This document shows, piece by piece, positions 43,829 through 52,869 of a stretch of DNA of 64,000 nucleotides. Below the pieces are notes generated by a model. The model was not told the DNA's origin. It did not search any database and worked only from the letters and a program-made list of their open reading frames with translations. The DNA is from Massilia sp. Root418 (GTDB lineage Bacteria > Pseudomonadota > Gammaproteobacteria > Burkholderiales > Burkholderiaceae_D): NCBI RefSeq assembly GCF_001425265.1, contig NZ_LMEC01000022.1, positions 567,877 through 631,876 of the forward strand, written 5' to 3'. The position numbers and the translations under genes are program-made. Each line of letters starts with the position of its first letter. Position 1 is the first letter of the stretch.

Positions 43829-44284
43829 TCAGTCGCCGTACAGCTTCTGCTTCAGTTCGCGGCGCTGCTGTGCTTCCAGCGACAGGGTGGCGGTAGGACG
43901 GGCGATCAGGCGCGGAATGCCGATCGGTTCGCCAGTCTCTTCGCACCAGCCATATTCGTTGTTGTCGATGGCGACGATGGATTGCTGCACTTTCTTGAGC
44001 AGCTTGCGCTCGCGGTCGCGGGTGCGCAGTTCCAGTGCGTGCTCTTCCTCGATGGTGGCACGGTCGGCAGGGTCCGGCACCAGCACGGTTTCGCGCAGGT
44101 GTTCGGTCGTCTCGCCGGCATTTTTCAGCAGCTCTTTCTCTAGGGCTTGCAGCTTGGCCTTGAAAAATGCCATTTGCGCCGGGTTCATGTAGTCTGCTTC
44201 GCCCATCTTCAGAATTTCTTCTTCCGTGAGGAGGCGGACTTCTTCGATAGCGGCGGGGGTCGATTTATTAGTTTTAGTCATCAC
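43829..44284 (-). CDS. dksA: RNA polymerase-binding factor DksA, one-cysteine type
   Basis: A 151-aa transcription factor that acts with ppGpp in the RNA polymerase secondary channel. The coiled-coil tip Asp71 and Asp74 (PDPADRA) are kept. Only Cys114 of the four zinc-finger Cys remains; the others read Thr117, Ser135 and Ala138, aligned position for position with E. coli. Such forms (CEETGEPIG...ATLSLEAQ) occur in alpha- and betaproteobacteria and are expected not to need zinc. It lies 122 bp downstream of a CobW-type gene on the same strand. Confidence 0.95.
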   Translation of the reverse strand: MMTKTNKSTPAAIEEVRLLTEEEILKMGEADYMNPAQMAFFKAKLQALEKELLKNAGETTEHLRETVLVPDPADRATIEEEHALELRTRDRERKLLKKVQQSIVAIDNNEYGWCEETGEPIGIPRLIARPTATLSLEAQQRRELKQKLYGD

Positions 44285-44406
44285 TTCGCTTACCTTCGAT
44301 ACGACAGAGTTTTCAAATTATCAGTTGCGCGATGAATTCGGCAACCGCGCCGGCACCTAAGTCGTTTACCTAGTTGCTAACCGGCACCCCACAAAACCCG
44401 GTTAGT

Positions 44407-45468
44407 TTATACCAAACATTGTTCCAATCCGCGAATAAAGATGTCTTTCGGTAGATTTTTGCCAATAAATACCATTTTGCTGCCACGTTCTTCGCCTTCG
44501 GCCCACTTGGCGCCCAGATCGCTGCCCATCAGCTGGTGCACGCCCTGGAATAACACCTTGCGTTCGGCGCCCTGCATCAACAATACGCCTTTGTAGCGCA
44601 ACATGCGAGGACCGTACACGTTGACCAGCCCGCCCAGGAATTCGTCCAGCTTGGCGCTGTCGAACGGGCGCGTGCTCTTGAAGACGAAGGCGGCAATGTC
44701 GTCCGTGTGGTGGCCATGGTGGTGATCGTGGCTAGGGTGGTTGCAGTGCTCTCCGTGCTCGTGCTCATGGTCATGGGCATGGTCATGGGCATGGTCGTGA
44801 TCGTGCGCTTCGGCGGCCAGGAAGTCCGGGTCCAGCTCCAGCTTTTCGTTCAGGTTGAAGCCTTTCAGGTCGAGCACCTCGGAGATCGGCGCGCTGCCGA
44901 AGTTGGACTGGCTGATGGGCGCGCGCGGGTTGATGCGCTTCAGGCGCGGCAGCAGCTCGTCCAGCACGGCCTGGTCCACCAGGTCGGTCTTGGACAGCAG
45001 CAGCTTGTCGGCAAAGCCCACCTGGCGCTGCGCTTCCTCGTTGTCGTCCAGTTGCTGCATGGCGTGGCGCGCGTCTACCACGGTGACGATGGCGTCCAGC
45101 ATGTAGTGGCTACCCACTTCATCGTCGATGAAGAAGGTCTGCGCCACCGGGCCGGGGTTGGCCAGGCCGGTGGTTTCGATCACCACGCGGTCGAAGTGCA
45201 GCTCGCCGGCGGCGCGCTTCTGCGCCAGGTTCGACAGCGCCACGATCAGGTCGCCGCGCACGGTGCAGCAGATGCAGCCGTTGTTCATCTCGACTATCTG
45301 TTCCTTGCTGTCCTGCACCAGGATTTCATTGTCGATGTTTTCCTGGCCGAACTCGTTCTCGATGACGGCAATGCGCATGCCGTGGCTTTCCTGCAGGATA
45401 CGGTTGAGCAGGGTGGTCTTGCCCGCGCCGAGGAAGCCGGTCAGGATGGTGGTAGGTATCATTGCCAT
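44407..45468 (-). CDS. CobW/COG0523 G3E GTPase, putative zinc metallochaperone
   Basis: A 353-aa GTPase with Walker A GFLGAGKTTLL, the metal motif CICC in NNGCICCTVRGDL, VETTGLANP, and a very His-rich loop (about 230-260, alternating His/Asp/Glu). The C-terminal CobW domain ends FIRGLEQCLV. Members deliver zinc or other metals to client proteins; the CxCC plus His loop suggests zinc. ATG 45468 is used. It lies upstream of dksA. Confidence 0.92.
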   Translation of the reverse strand: MAMIPTTILTGFLGAGKTTLLNRILQESHGMRIAVIENEFGQENIDNEILVQDSKEQIVEMNNGCICCTVRGDLIVALSNLAQKRAAGELHFDRVVIETTGLANPGPVAQTFFIDDEVGSHYMLDAIVTVVDARHAMQQLDDNEEAQRQVGFADKLLLSKTDLVDQAVLDELLPRLKRINPRAPISQSNFGSAPISEVLDLKGFNLNEKLELDPDFLAAEAHDHDHAHDHAHDHEHEHGEHCNHPSHDHHHGHHTDDIAAFVFKSTRPFDSAKLDEFLGGLVNVYGPRMLRYKGVLLMQGAERKVLFQGVHQLMGSDLGAKWAEGEERGSKMVFIGKNLPKDIFIRGLEQCLV

Positions 45469-45589
45469 GTTCAGCTAGCCGATCAGTAGTTATGTGGCCC
45501 CCTGGGCCGGGATCGAGCGATTATGCCGGAATTTCGCCGCATCGGCCAAACCCCGGCCTTGATGCAGCGCATGCTTACTTTACTTTGTA

Positions 45590-46534
45590 TTACTTCACTT
45601 TGGCGCGCGGATGAGCTTGGTCGTACACCTGGGCCAGGTGCTGGAAGTCCAGCGCCGTGTACACCTGGGTGGAGGCGATGGTGGCGTGGCCCAGCATGTC
45701 CTGCACCGCGCGCAGGTCGCCCGACGATTGCAGCACGTGCGAGGCGAAGGAGTGGCGCAGCATGTGCGGGTGCACGCCCGATGGCGCGCCGGTGGCCACC
45801 CCGTGCGCCTTGAGCCGCAGCTGCACTGTGCGCGCCGATACGCGGGTGCCGCGCGCGCCTGTAAACAGCGCGGCGCTGCCGTCGGCGGGCGCCGGGCGGA
45901 CCTTGAGCCAGGCGGCGATCGCGGCCATGGCGGCCTGGCCCACCGGCACCGTGCGGCGCTTGTTGCCCTTGCCTAGCACGGTCACGTCGGCGTTGCCCTG
46001 TTCCAGCCAGCCCAGCGCATCCTTGCTGTAGTGCAAGTCCAGCCCCACCAGTTCGGACACCCGCAGCCCGCTCGAATACAGCAGTTCGAACATGGCCTGG
46101 TTGCACAGCTCGGCCGGCGCCAGTGCCGCGTCGGGGCCGCCGGCGGCGTGCGCGCGCGGCGCGGTGGACACCAGGCGCACCGCGTCGTCCACCGACAGGG
46201 CCTTGGGCAGGGCTTTGGCGCGCTTGGGGGCGCGCACGCCTTGCACCGGATTGGCGGCCAGCGCGGTTTGCCCGGCCAGCCAGTCGAAAAAGCCGCGCCA
46301 GCCGGACAGCTTGCGGGCGATGGAGCGCGGCGCCAGTTGCTTGCCGTGCAGGCGCGCGGCGTAGCGCCGCAGGTCGGCCTGCGTCAGCGCGGTCCAGGCC
46401 GTTTCGCCGCTGAGGGCGGCCAGCTCGGCCAGGTCGCGCCGGTAGGCGTCCAGGGTGTGGGGAGAGAGTTTGCGCTGGGTGCGCAGCTGCTCGGCGTAGG
46501 CGTGGACCCACTCGGCCTTGCTGCGCGCGCTCAT
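45590..46534 (-). CDS. xerC: Site-specific tyrosine recombinase XerC
   Basis: A 314-aa recombinase that resolves chromosome dimers at dif with XerD. N-terminal SAM-like core-binding domain (AYRRDLAELAALSG), then the catalytic domain with Arg (SSGLRVSELVGL), Lys (GKGNKRR), His-Arg (HMLRHSFASHVLQ), His (LGHATIASTQVY) and Tyr in the last box. ATG 46534 has TGAGG upstream and is 5 bp after the DUF484 stop. The location after DUF484 is typical. Confidence 0.96.
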   Translation of the reverse strand: MSARSKAEWVHAYAEQLRTQRKLSPHTLDAYRRDLAELAALSGETAWTALTQADLRRYAARLHGKQLAPRSIARKLSGWRGFFDWLAGQTALAANPVQGVRAPKRAKALPKALSVDDAVRLVSTAPRAHAAGGPDAALAPAELCNQAMFELLYSSGLRVSELVGLDLHYSKDALGWLEQGNADVTVLGKGNKRRTVPVGQAAMAAIAAWLKVRPAPADGSAALFTGARGTRVSARTVQLRLKAHGVATGAPSGVHPHMLRHSFASHVLQSSGDLRAVQDMLGHATIASTQVYTALDFQHLAQVYDQAHPRAKVK

Positions 46535-46538
46535 GGCC

Positions 46539-47213
46539 TCAGGCCAGCAGCGGGGCCAGCGCAATGCTGGCCGTTTCGCCGATGTGGACCAGGAAGTCGG
46601 TGGCCATCAGCGAGGTGAAGCGTTCGGAATCGGGCGAGCCCAGGATCAGCAGGCCGAAGGTGGCCGCCTTGCCGGCCGGCGCGCCGCTGCCCGGCTTGCG
46701 CAGCGGGATGATGACGGTGGACTGCACGTGGCCCGCGTCTTCCAGCCAGCGCACCGCCTCGAAGTCGTTGTTGGCGCCGCAGTACGGGGCCATCAGGCTG
46801 TTGGCGAAGATGCGCGCATCGTCGGACGCGCCGGCGGTGAACCATTGCTCCGCGTAGTCCGGCTTGGCGCCCCACAGGCGCAGCGTGGCCTGCGGCACGT
46901 GGAAGCTGCTCTTCAGGCTGTCGGCCAGCACACGCGGCATGGCGCCGTCCTCGCGCACCTGCAGCAGGGCCTGGGTCCAGCTGTGGAAGCGGCCGGCGAT
47001 GGTTTCGTTTTCCTTGGCGTGGCGCGACAGTTCGGCCATGCGCAGCTCCAGCGCCTTGTACTTGTCGCGCATCACTTCCATCTGCCGTTCCTGCAGCGAG
47101 ACGGCGCGCCCGGTCAGCGGACTGGAAAGTTTCACCTCGCCCAGCAGGCTGGCGTGCTCTTCGAAGAAGTGCGGGTGGTCGGTCAGGTATTGCAGTACGG
47201 CGGTGGCATCCAT
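46539..47213 (-). CDS. DUF484 family protein (GAF-like)
   Basis: A 224-aa protein with an N-terminal helical segment (YLTDHPHFFEEHASLLGEVKL) then a GAF-like fold. DUF484 proteins are usually next to xerC and dapF in proteobacteria; their biochemical role is unknown. Here it immediately precedes xerC (4-bp gap), but dapF is 4.8 kb away behind the porins. Confidence 0.93.
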   Translation of the reverse strand: MDATAVLQYLTDHPHFFEEHASLLGEVKLSSPLTGRAVSLQERQMEVMRDKYKALELRMAELSRHAKENETIAGRFHSWTQALLQVREDGAMPRVLADSLKSSFHVPQATLRLWGAKPDYAEQWFTAGASDDARIFANSLMAPYCGANNDFEAVRWLEDAGHVQSTVIIPLRKPGSGAPAGKAATFGLLILGSPDSERFTSLMATDFLVHIGETASIALAPLLA

Positions 47214-47263
47214 TGTTCAGCTTGTGGGTTGAGAGCAATGCACATTCTAACCGACGCCACAGT

Positions 47264-47287
47264 AAAAAAGACGCCCGCGGGCGTCTT
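47264..47287 (-). terminator. Intrinsic terminator of the first porin gene
   Basis: A 9-bp stem AAGACGCCC/GGGCGTCTT with a 2-nt GC centre; on the minus strand it is followed by six Ts. It lies 24 bp after the porin stop and 50 bp before the DUF484 start. Confidence 0.9.
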
Positions 47288-47310
47288 TCGGTGTGGCGTG
47301 GAACGCCGGC

Positions 47311-48606
47311 TTAGAAGCGGTGGCGCATGCCGACCTGGATGCCCTTGCTCGACTGGCCCGGTTTCGCGGTGAAGCCGCCCGAGGCGCTGGCAGCGCCGAG
47401 CGCGTACTGGCCATCGTTCTCGTTCTTGATGTAGGCGCCCACCAGGTACACGTCGGTGCGCTTGGACAGGTTGTAGTCGTAGCCCAGGCCGTACTGGGTG
47501 GCGTCGCTGGCGTCGGCGCGCTTGTCGTCCTGGCGCACCACGGAAGCCATGATGCGGCCCGCGCCCACCTTGTAGTGGAAGCCGACCTGGTAGCTGATCG
47601 CGTCGAGCAGGAAGTTGCGCTTCAGCGCGGCGTTGGCCTGGCCGGCCAGCAGCGTGCTCAGCGGAGCAGGGAAGGCGGCGAAGGTCGGCGCCAGCAGGTC
47701 GCCCGCGTAGCGGATGATGACCGAGTTCTCGTTCTTCTGCTTGTGGGCGCCCAGGAACAGCTTCCAGTTGTCGAAGGCGTAGGAGCCGGCCAAGGTGGTG
47801 GTCACCAGGCCGCGCGCGCCGACCTGGTCGGTGCCGTGGTTGTGGGCCAGGCCGACGTCCCAGCCGTTCGCCACGTAGCGCACGTTGGCGCCCCAGGAAC
47901 GCTTGTCCATGCCGATATAGCCCGACTTCTCGGTGCCGTACATGGCCGACGCCTTCAGGCCGTTCGGCAGTTCCATGCGGTACTGGATCGACTTGTCGGA
48001 ACGGATGGCGATGCCGGCCGTCAGCAGGCCGCCGGTGCCGCCCACGATGCCGCCCCAGCCTGCCGCCGTGCCCGATTCGAACACGTCGCCGGCGTTCAGC
48101 ACTTCATAGCCCGGGGTGTACATGCGGCCCAGCAGCACCGCGCCCACCGGCGTCACCAGGCCGACCATGGAGGTGCGGTCGAACAGCGCGTTGTTGATGT
48201 TGACGTTGATGGCGGGGTTGAGCGCAGCCTGCACGCCGGCGCGCAGCTTCTCGGCCGTGGCTGCGCCGCCTGCCGCTGCCGGCACGGTGAAGTTCAGGCC
48301 TTCGGTCAGCGCGAAGGTCGGATTGCTGCTCAGGTTGCCGGTTTGCTGGCGGCCGGTGTCCAGCTCCACGCGCGCTTCCAGGTTGAAGATGGCCTTGTAG
48401 CCGCCGCCCATGTCCTCGATGCCGCGGAAGCCGAGGCGCGAACCGTCGGCGATGCCGCTGACCAGCTTGGTCTTGGCGTCCTGGCCGCCGTTCTTCACAT
48501 ACATGACGCCGGCATCGGCGATACCGTAAATGGTGACCGAGGATTGTGCCATGGCTGGCACGGCGAAACAGGCGGCGATACCGGCTGCGAGCAGTTTAGT
48601 TTTCAT
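47311..48606 (-). CDS. Gram-negative porin (Burkholderiales type)
   Basis: A 431-aa outer membrane trimeric beta-barrel porin. A signal peptide (1-21, PAMAQ) precedes the classic SSVTIYGIADAGV, RLGFRGIEDMGGGYKAIFNLEARVELDTG, and the C-terminal ...GIQVGMRHRF with the BamA-recognised final Phe. GGAGACTGC precedes ATG 48606. Its own terminator and the upstream 16-bp palindrome mark it as a single-gene unit. Confidence 0.96.
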   Translation of the reverse strand: MKTKLLAAGIAACFAVPAMAQSSVTIYGIADAGVMYVKNGGQDAKTKLVSGIADGSRLGFRGIEDMGGGYKAIFNLEARVELDTGRQQTGNLSSNPTFALTEGLNFTVPAAAGGAATAEKLRAGVQAALNPAINVNINNALFDRTSMVGLVTPVGAVLLGRMYTPGYEVLNAGDVFESGTAAGWGGIVGGTGGLLTAGIAIRSDKSIQYRMELPNGLKASAMYGTEKSGYIGMDKRSWGANVRYVANGWDVGLAHNHGTDQVGARGLVTTTLAGSYAFDNWKLFLGAHKQKNENSVIIRYAGDLLAPTFAAFPAPLSTLLAGQANAALKRNFLLDAISYQVGFHYKVGAGRIMASVVRQDDKRADASDATQYGLGYDYNLSKRTDVYLVGAYIKNENDGQYALGAASASGGFTAKPGQSSKGIQVGMRHRF

Positions 48607-48652
48607 GCAGTCTCCAAAAGATTTATATGTGTATTTTTTGTTATTCTCAAAA

Positions 48653-48668
48653 TAGTACGTGCGTACTA
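48653..48668. promoter_or_regulatory. 16-bp palindrome upstream of the first porin
   Basis: TAGTACG-TG-CGTACTA is perfect apart from the two central bases and lies 47 bp before ATG 48606, in an AT-rich stretch where the promoter must be. It is a candidate operator; I do not recognise the binding protein. Confidence 0.45.
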
Positions 48669-48759
48669 ATTCGGTGCAACCAATATGACACGGCAATCCA
48701 ACCTTGTACAGAAAGCCATGCTGGCTTCTGCGGTCACAGTTGCGAAAAAGTCACAAGGC

Positions 48760-48789
48760 AAAAAAAACGGACCTGCTGCCAGGTCCGTT
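48760..48789 (-). terminator. Intrinsic terminator of the second porin gene
   Basis: Stem AACGGACCT/AGGTCCGTT (48766-48774/48781-48789) with a 6-nt loop; on the minus strand it runs into eight Ts. It lies 38 bp after the stop. Confidence 0.9.
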
Positions 48790-48826
48790 CGGTGCTACGC
48801 GCGCTGGCGCATGGCGGGTCCGGCGG

Positions 48827-49903
48827 TCAGAAATTGTGGTGGATACCGACCGAGTAGTGGTTGACCGTGCTGTCGTTGACGGTGGCCGTGGTGGCCGGCA
48901 GCGGGGTCTTCTTGTTCGACAGGTCGAAGTAGATATAGGTGCGGGTCGAGATGTTGTACTCGTAGCCGATCGACGCCTGCTTGGTCTTCAGGATGCGGTC
49001 CGGCGACTTCTGGCCATAGCCCAGCAGCAGCTTGCCCGGGCCCATGGTGTAGTTGGCGCCCACGATCCAGGCATCGGTTTCGTGGTTGGCCGCGCCAGCC
49101 ACCACGGTATGGTCCATGTCCTGCTTCTGGTACGAGGCCATCAGCTTCAGGGCCGGCATCGGCTTGAACGAGGCGCCCACCGACCACAGCTTGGTCTCGA
49201 TGGCGTTGCGCTCATAGGCGGCGTAGGCGGCGAACTGGTTCAGCGTGTAGGTGGCGCTGGCGCCCCATGGGTTGGCCGATGGCAGGGCGTTGACGGTGTA
49301 CTGCGGCGCCAGCGCGGTGCCGCGGCCGATGATGGCGGTGGTGTTGCCCAGCGCTTCCTTGGCGGCCACGGCCACGTTCAGCTGGAAGCCGTTCACCACG
49401 GGCGTGTTGTACCAGACCGCGTTCGAGAAGCGGTTGCCCGACGAGCCCGGCGGCGCCAGCGGATCGCTGCTGTAGCCCGCCACCTGCAGGTTGGTCTGGT
49501 AGCCGGCCACGGCAGGCACGCCGCTCCATGGCTCGAAGGCGGTGGAGGTTTCCTGGAACGGGGTCAGGCCGCGGCCCAGGCGCACGGTACCGAAGTCGCC
49601 TTGCAGGCCGACCCGGCTCTGGCCCTGGAACAGCGGACGGCTGTTGGCGCCGCTGGTGTTCTCAATGGTGCCGGTGTCCGGCTCGTAGCGGATCTCCAGC
49701 TGGAACAGGGCCTTCAGGCCGCTGCCCAGGTCTTCCACGCCGCGGAAGCCCAGCTTGTTGTTGTCGCGTTTGCCGATCTGGGCAGTGGTGCCGGTGGTTT
49801 TCGAAACGCCGGCATCGACGGTGCCGTAAATAGTGACGGACGATTGCGCATGGGCTCCAGCGAAGGCGCCCATGAGTGCCAGGGCCACTAATGATTTTTT
49901 CAT
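48827..49903 (-). CDS. Gram-negative porin (Burkholderiales type), second copy
   Basis: A 358-aa outer membrane porin with a signal peptide (1-19, GAHAQ), SSVTIYGTVDAGVSKTTG, KLGFRGVEDLGSGLKALFQLEIRYEPDTG and the C-terminal HYSVGIHHNF. It is 73 residues shorter than its neighbour, and the sequences are clearly diverged outside the N-terminus, so this is not a recent tandem duplication. AAGGAAGAAC precedes ATG 49903. Confidence 0.96.
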   Translation of the reverse strand: MKKSLVALALMGAFAGAHAQSSVTIYGTVDAGVSKTTGTTAQIGKRDNNKLGFRGVEDLGSGLKALFQLEIRYEPDTGTIENTSGANSRPLFQGQSRVGLQGDFGTVRLGRGLTPFQETSTAFEPWSGVPAVAGYQTNLQVAGYSSDPLAPPGSSGNRFSNAVWYNTPVVNGFQLNVAVAAKEALGNTTAIIGRGTALAPQYTVNALPSANPWGASATYTLNQFAAYAAYERNAIETKLWSVGASFKPMPALKLMASYQKQDMDHTVVAGAANHETDAWIVGANYTMGPGKLLLGYGQKSPDRILKTKQASIGYEYNISTRTYIYFDLSNKKTPLPATTATVNDSTVNHYSVGIHHNF

Positions 49904-50369
49904 TTGTTCTTCCTTTTTGGTTAACTTTTAGTTAATCGATCAAATCGCTAAAACGTGAAGTGCGCTCACTCGACACTCGTCTGGTCTGAACCTTAATAGC
50001 TGCCCGCGGCTACGGTGGAGGATTGGTCGATTATGAGGCCCAGTATTGGTCGAAAGCCAAAAAAATGTGGTTTCGTGTTGTATTTTTGAAACGCTTGTAT
50101 GGCTGTCCATTGCATGCAGTCGAGCAAGGTTTCCTTTCGCTTAGTAATGGATTGCTATTCAGCGTACACGGAATGTGCTGCCGTATTACTTGAGTAATAT
50201 CAAACACTTAGCAATTAACAGGGAATACGATTGGTATTAAAACTACACTTGGCCTTACTGTCGTAGTTGGAATGTGGCAAGATCAAGCTCGTGACAAGCC
50301 ACCTGGTGCCTGGCCGGCCTGGTAGGAACGCAGCGTTTTTCTTGAATGAATCATATTAATAGTGGAACG
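49904..50369. promoter_or_regulatory. 466-bp divergent intergenic region between porin and Sel1 gene
   Basis: No gene is seen. The stretch is AT-rich. It contains a 16-bp palindrome TATTACTTGAGTAATA (50184-50199), the inverted motif TTAACTTTTAGTTAA just upstream of the porin (49920-49934), and two direct TATTGGTCGA-like copies (near 50020 and 50045). It must hold the promoters of both flanking genes. A longer Sel1 start at ATG 50346 is possible. Confidence 0.55.
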
Positions 50370-51965
50370 ATGGCAAATCGTGAAGAACTAGTAATGATCA
50401 GAGGGGCGCGCGCCGGAGACGCCCAGTGCCAGCTGGCGTTGGGAAAACTCTACCTGTTCGGCGGCGCCAGCCTGCCGCAAAGCCCGCCCACCGCCCTGCA
50501 CTGGCTGCACCGCGCCGCCATCCAGGGGCGCGACGAGGCGTGGCGCCTGATCGGCAGCCATGTCGGCTATGAACACGCGCAGCACAGCCGCGAAGCGGTA
50601 CTGCCCTGGTATGAGCGGGCGTGGGAAGCCGGCGTGCTGCCGGCCGGCCTGGTGCTGGCCCAGCTGGTGCTGAACGCCCCGCCCGGCGACGCGGACGCCG
50701 CCGGCGCGCTGGGGGCGCTGGGCGCCCTCGGCGTGGCAGCCGGCGGCACGCTGCGCGCCAAGGCCATGCAGGCGCTCGACGCGGCAGTGCGCGCCGGCCT
50801 GCCGGATGCGCTGCGCCTGCTGGCCCAGCAGCAGCCCCTGCCCGCCGCCAAGGCGGCCGCCGCGCCGGCCGAGGCCGCGCTGGCCGCGCCGCCCGTTCCC
50901 ATCAACACCCTGGCCTACGTGGCGCTGGACGAGGCCTGGGACAAGCTGTCCCGCGCAGCCTTCCTGGAGCAGGCGCTGCCGCTGGTGCGCCAGCTGTTGC
51001 GCGAGGCGCCGCCGGACGCCGAGGCGGCCCGCAACGCCAGCTGGCAGGCCGCGCCGCAGCAGGTGCAGCTGCTGGCGCGCTGCGCGCAGGCGCTGGCGCA
51101 GGTGGACGCCTACGCCGACGAGGACATGGAGGGCGACGGCACCGAGCTGCGCTGCCGCGAACTGGCCGCGCACGGCGGCGACCGCACCGCCCAGCTGGCG
51201 CTGGGCCTGTGGTTTGCGCGCATGAACCGGGACGGCGAGCGCGTGCGCGACGGCATCGCGGCGGTCAATTTCAAGCGCGCCATCCGCTGGCTGACCCAGG
51301 CCGGCGAGCAGGGCCTGGCCGACGCCTGGTTCGCGCTTTCGCGCATCTACATCAAGCCGGAGTTCTCGCAGCGCAGCGTGAGCGAGGCGCAAGCCTGCCT
51401 GGAGCGCGCGGCCGACATGGGCCACAGCGCGGCCCAGCTCGAATGCGGCATCCACGCCTGGCGCACCCGCCGCGGCGGCGAGGAAAACGACGTGCGCGCG
51501 GCGTACTGGCTGCAGAAGGCTGCCGCCCAGGGCAGCGAGGAGGCGCGCGCGGCGTTGCAGCGCATTGCGCCGCAAACCGATGGCGGCGGCTGGGCTGCCA
51601 GCCTGCCGGGCGTGAGCCGGGAATTGCTGGGCAACCAGCCCTTGCTGGCAGCGCGCGTGGAACTGGCGGGGTGGTTCGGCCTGAGCCGCGCCGAGGCGCT
51701 GCTGCTGGACGTCAAGGCCGCCGACCGCGGCCATTGCCTGGTGGTGGACATCCGCGCCAGCTACGGGCGCGGCAAGCGCCGCCTGGTGCTGGTGCGCAAC
51801 GCCCAGCAGCGCCAAGCGCTGGACCGCATCAGCCGGCTGTTCGACAAGCTCGACGCCGGCCTGGACGGCCCGGAAGGCAATTACCGCCAGCGCCTGTACC
51901 GGCTCAAGACCTGGTTGCCGGAAGAGGGCGGGCGCGGCGGCGCGGACGGCCTGCAGCCGGCCTGA
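50370..51965 (+). CDS. Sel1-repeat/TPR-like protein
   Basis: A 531-aa soluble protein. Sel1-like helical repeats lie near the N-terminus (CQLALGKLYLFGGASLPQSPPTALHWLHRAA) and from about residue 285 to 410 (ADAWFALSRIYIKPEF..., ACLERAADMGHSAAQLECG, YWLQKAAAQGSEEARAAL). Between them is a long Ala/Pro-rich region. The last ~110 residues (LAGWFGLSRAEALLLDVKAADRGHC...NYRQRLYRLKTWLP) form a conserved separate domain of unknown function. ATG 50370 is preferred because GTGGA lies upstream; ATG 50346 is an alternative. Sel1 proteins act as scaffolds; no partner is evident. Confidence 0.82.
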   Translation: MANREELVMIRGARAGDAQCQLALGKLYLFGGASLPQSPPTALHWLHRAAIQGRDEAWRLIGSHVGYEHAQHSREAVLPWYERAWEAGVLPAGLVLAQLVLNAPPGDADAAGALGALGALGVAAGGTLRAKAMQALDAAVRAGLPDALRLLAQQQPLPAAKAAAAPAEAALAAPPVPINTLAYVALDEAWDKLSRAAFLEQALPLVRQLLREAPPDAEAARNASWQAAPQQVQLLARCAQALAQVDAYADEDMEGDGTELRCRELAAHGGDRTAQLALGLWFARMNRDGERVRDGIAAVNFKRAIRWLTQAGEQGLADAWFALSRIYIKPEFSQRSVSEAQACLERAADMGHSAAQLECGIHAWRTRRGGEENDVRAAYWLQKAAAQGSEEARAALQRIAPQTDGGGWAASLPGVSRELLGNQPLLAARVELAGWFGLSRAEALLLDVKAADRGHCLVVDIRASYGRGKRRLVLVRNAQQRQALDRISRLFDKLDAGLDGPEGNYRQRLYRLKTWLPEEGGRGGADGLQPA

Positions 51966-51985
51966 GACCGGGCTTCCCCCTCGGC

Positions 51986-52849
51986 TCAGATCTCGATCTC
52001 GCCCTCGAACACGGTCACCGCCGGGCCGGTCAGGTAGACCGGCTGGCCTTCTCCTGCCCAGGCGATCGACAGCTGGCCGCCGCGCGCGTCCACCTTCACC
52101 GGCGAATCAAGCAGGCCGCGGCGGATGCCGGCCACCACGGCGGCGCAGGTGCCGGTGCCGCAGGCCAGGGTTTCGCCCACGCCGCGCTCGAACACGCGCA
52201 GGCGGATGTGCTGCCGGTTCATCAGCTGCATGAAGCCGGCGTTCACCCGGCGCGGGAAGCGCGGATGGTGTTCGATCAGCGGGCCGGTCAGCTCGACCGG
52301 TGCCGTATCCACGTCAGCCACCAGCTGCACCGCGTGCGGATTACCCATCGACACCACCGACACCAGCACGGTTTCCTTGTCGCCGCCCAGTTCCAGCACC
52401 AGCGGCCACAGGACGTCGCGGCCCTCGGCCACCCCGTCCAGGCCCTCGGCGTCGAACGGCACCTGGGCTGGCTCTAGCACCGGCGCGCCCATGTCCACCG
52501 TCACGCTGCCGTCGTCTTCCAGGCGCGGCGCGATGATGCCGGCCATGGTTTCCACGGCGATGCTGCGCTTGTCCGTCAAGCCCTTCTGCGAGACGAACTT
52601 GGCGAAGGCGCGGGCGCCGTTGCCGCATTGCTCGACCTCGCCGCCATCGCTGTTGAAGATGCGGTAGCGGAAATCGCAGCCCGGCCGGGTCGGCTTTTCC
52701 ACCACCAGCATCTGGTCCGCGCCCACGCCGAAGCGGCGGTCGCCCAGCTGCTTCCACTGCGCGGAGGTGAAGTCGATCTGCTGGCCGATGGCGTCGATTA
52801 CCACGAAGTCGTTGCCGGCGCCGTGCATCTTGGTGAATTTCAGTTTCAT
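51986..52849 (-). CDS. dapF: Diaminopimelate epimerase
   Basis: A 287-aa enzyme converting LL- to meso-diaminopimelate for lysine and peptidoglycan. KMHGAGNDFVVIDAI starts the protein; the two catalytic Cys are in EQCGNGARAFAKF and ACGTGTCAAVVAG. Length normal. It lies downstream of the acyltransferase genes on the same strand (20-bp gap), likely one transcript. Confidence 0.98.
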   Translation of the reverse strand: MKLKFTKMHGAGNDFVVIDAIGQQIDFTSAQWKQLGDRRFGVGADQMLVVEKPTRPGCDFRYRIFNSDGGEVEQCGNGARAFAKFVSQKGLTDKRSIAVETMAGIIAPRLEDDGSVTVDMGAPVLEPAQVPFDAEGLDGVAEGRDVLWPLVLELGGDKETVLVSVVSMGNPHAVQLVADVDTAPVELTGPLIEHHPRFPRRVNAGFMQLMNRQHIRLRVFERGVGETLACGTGTCAAVVAGIRRGLLDSPVKVDARGGQLSIAWAGEGQPVYLTGPAVTVFEGEIEI

Positions 52850-52869
52850 AATGAGTTGGTGTCGTAGTC

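Noticed and set aside
45590..46534. Tyrosine recombinase as integrase of a mobile island
   Set aside because: Length, motifs and position next to DUF484 are those of housekeeping XerC; no att-like repeats or cargo were seen.
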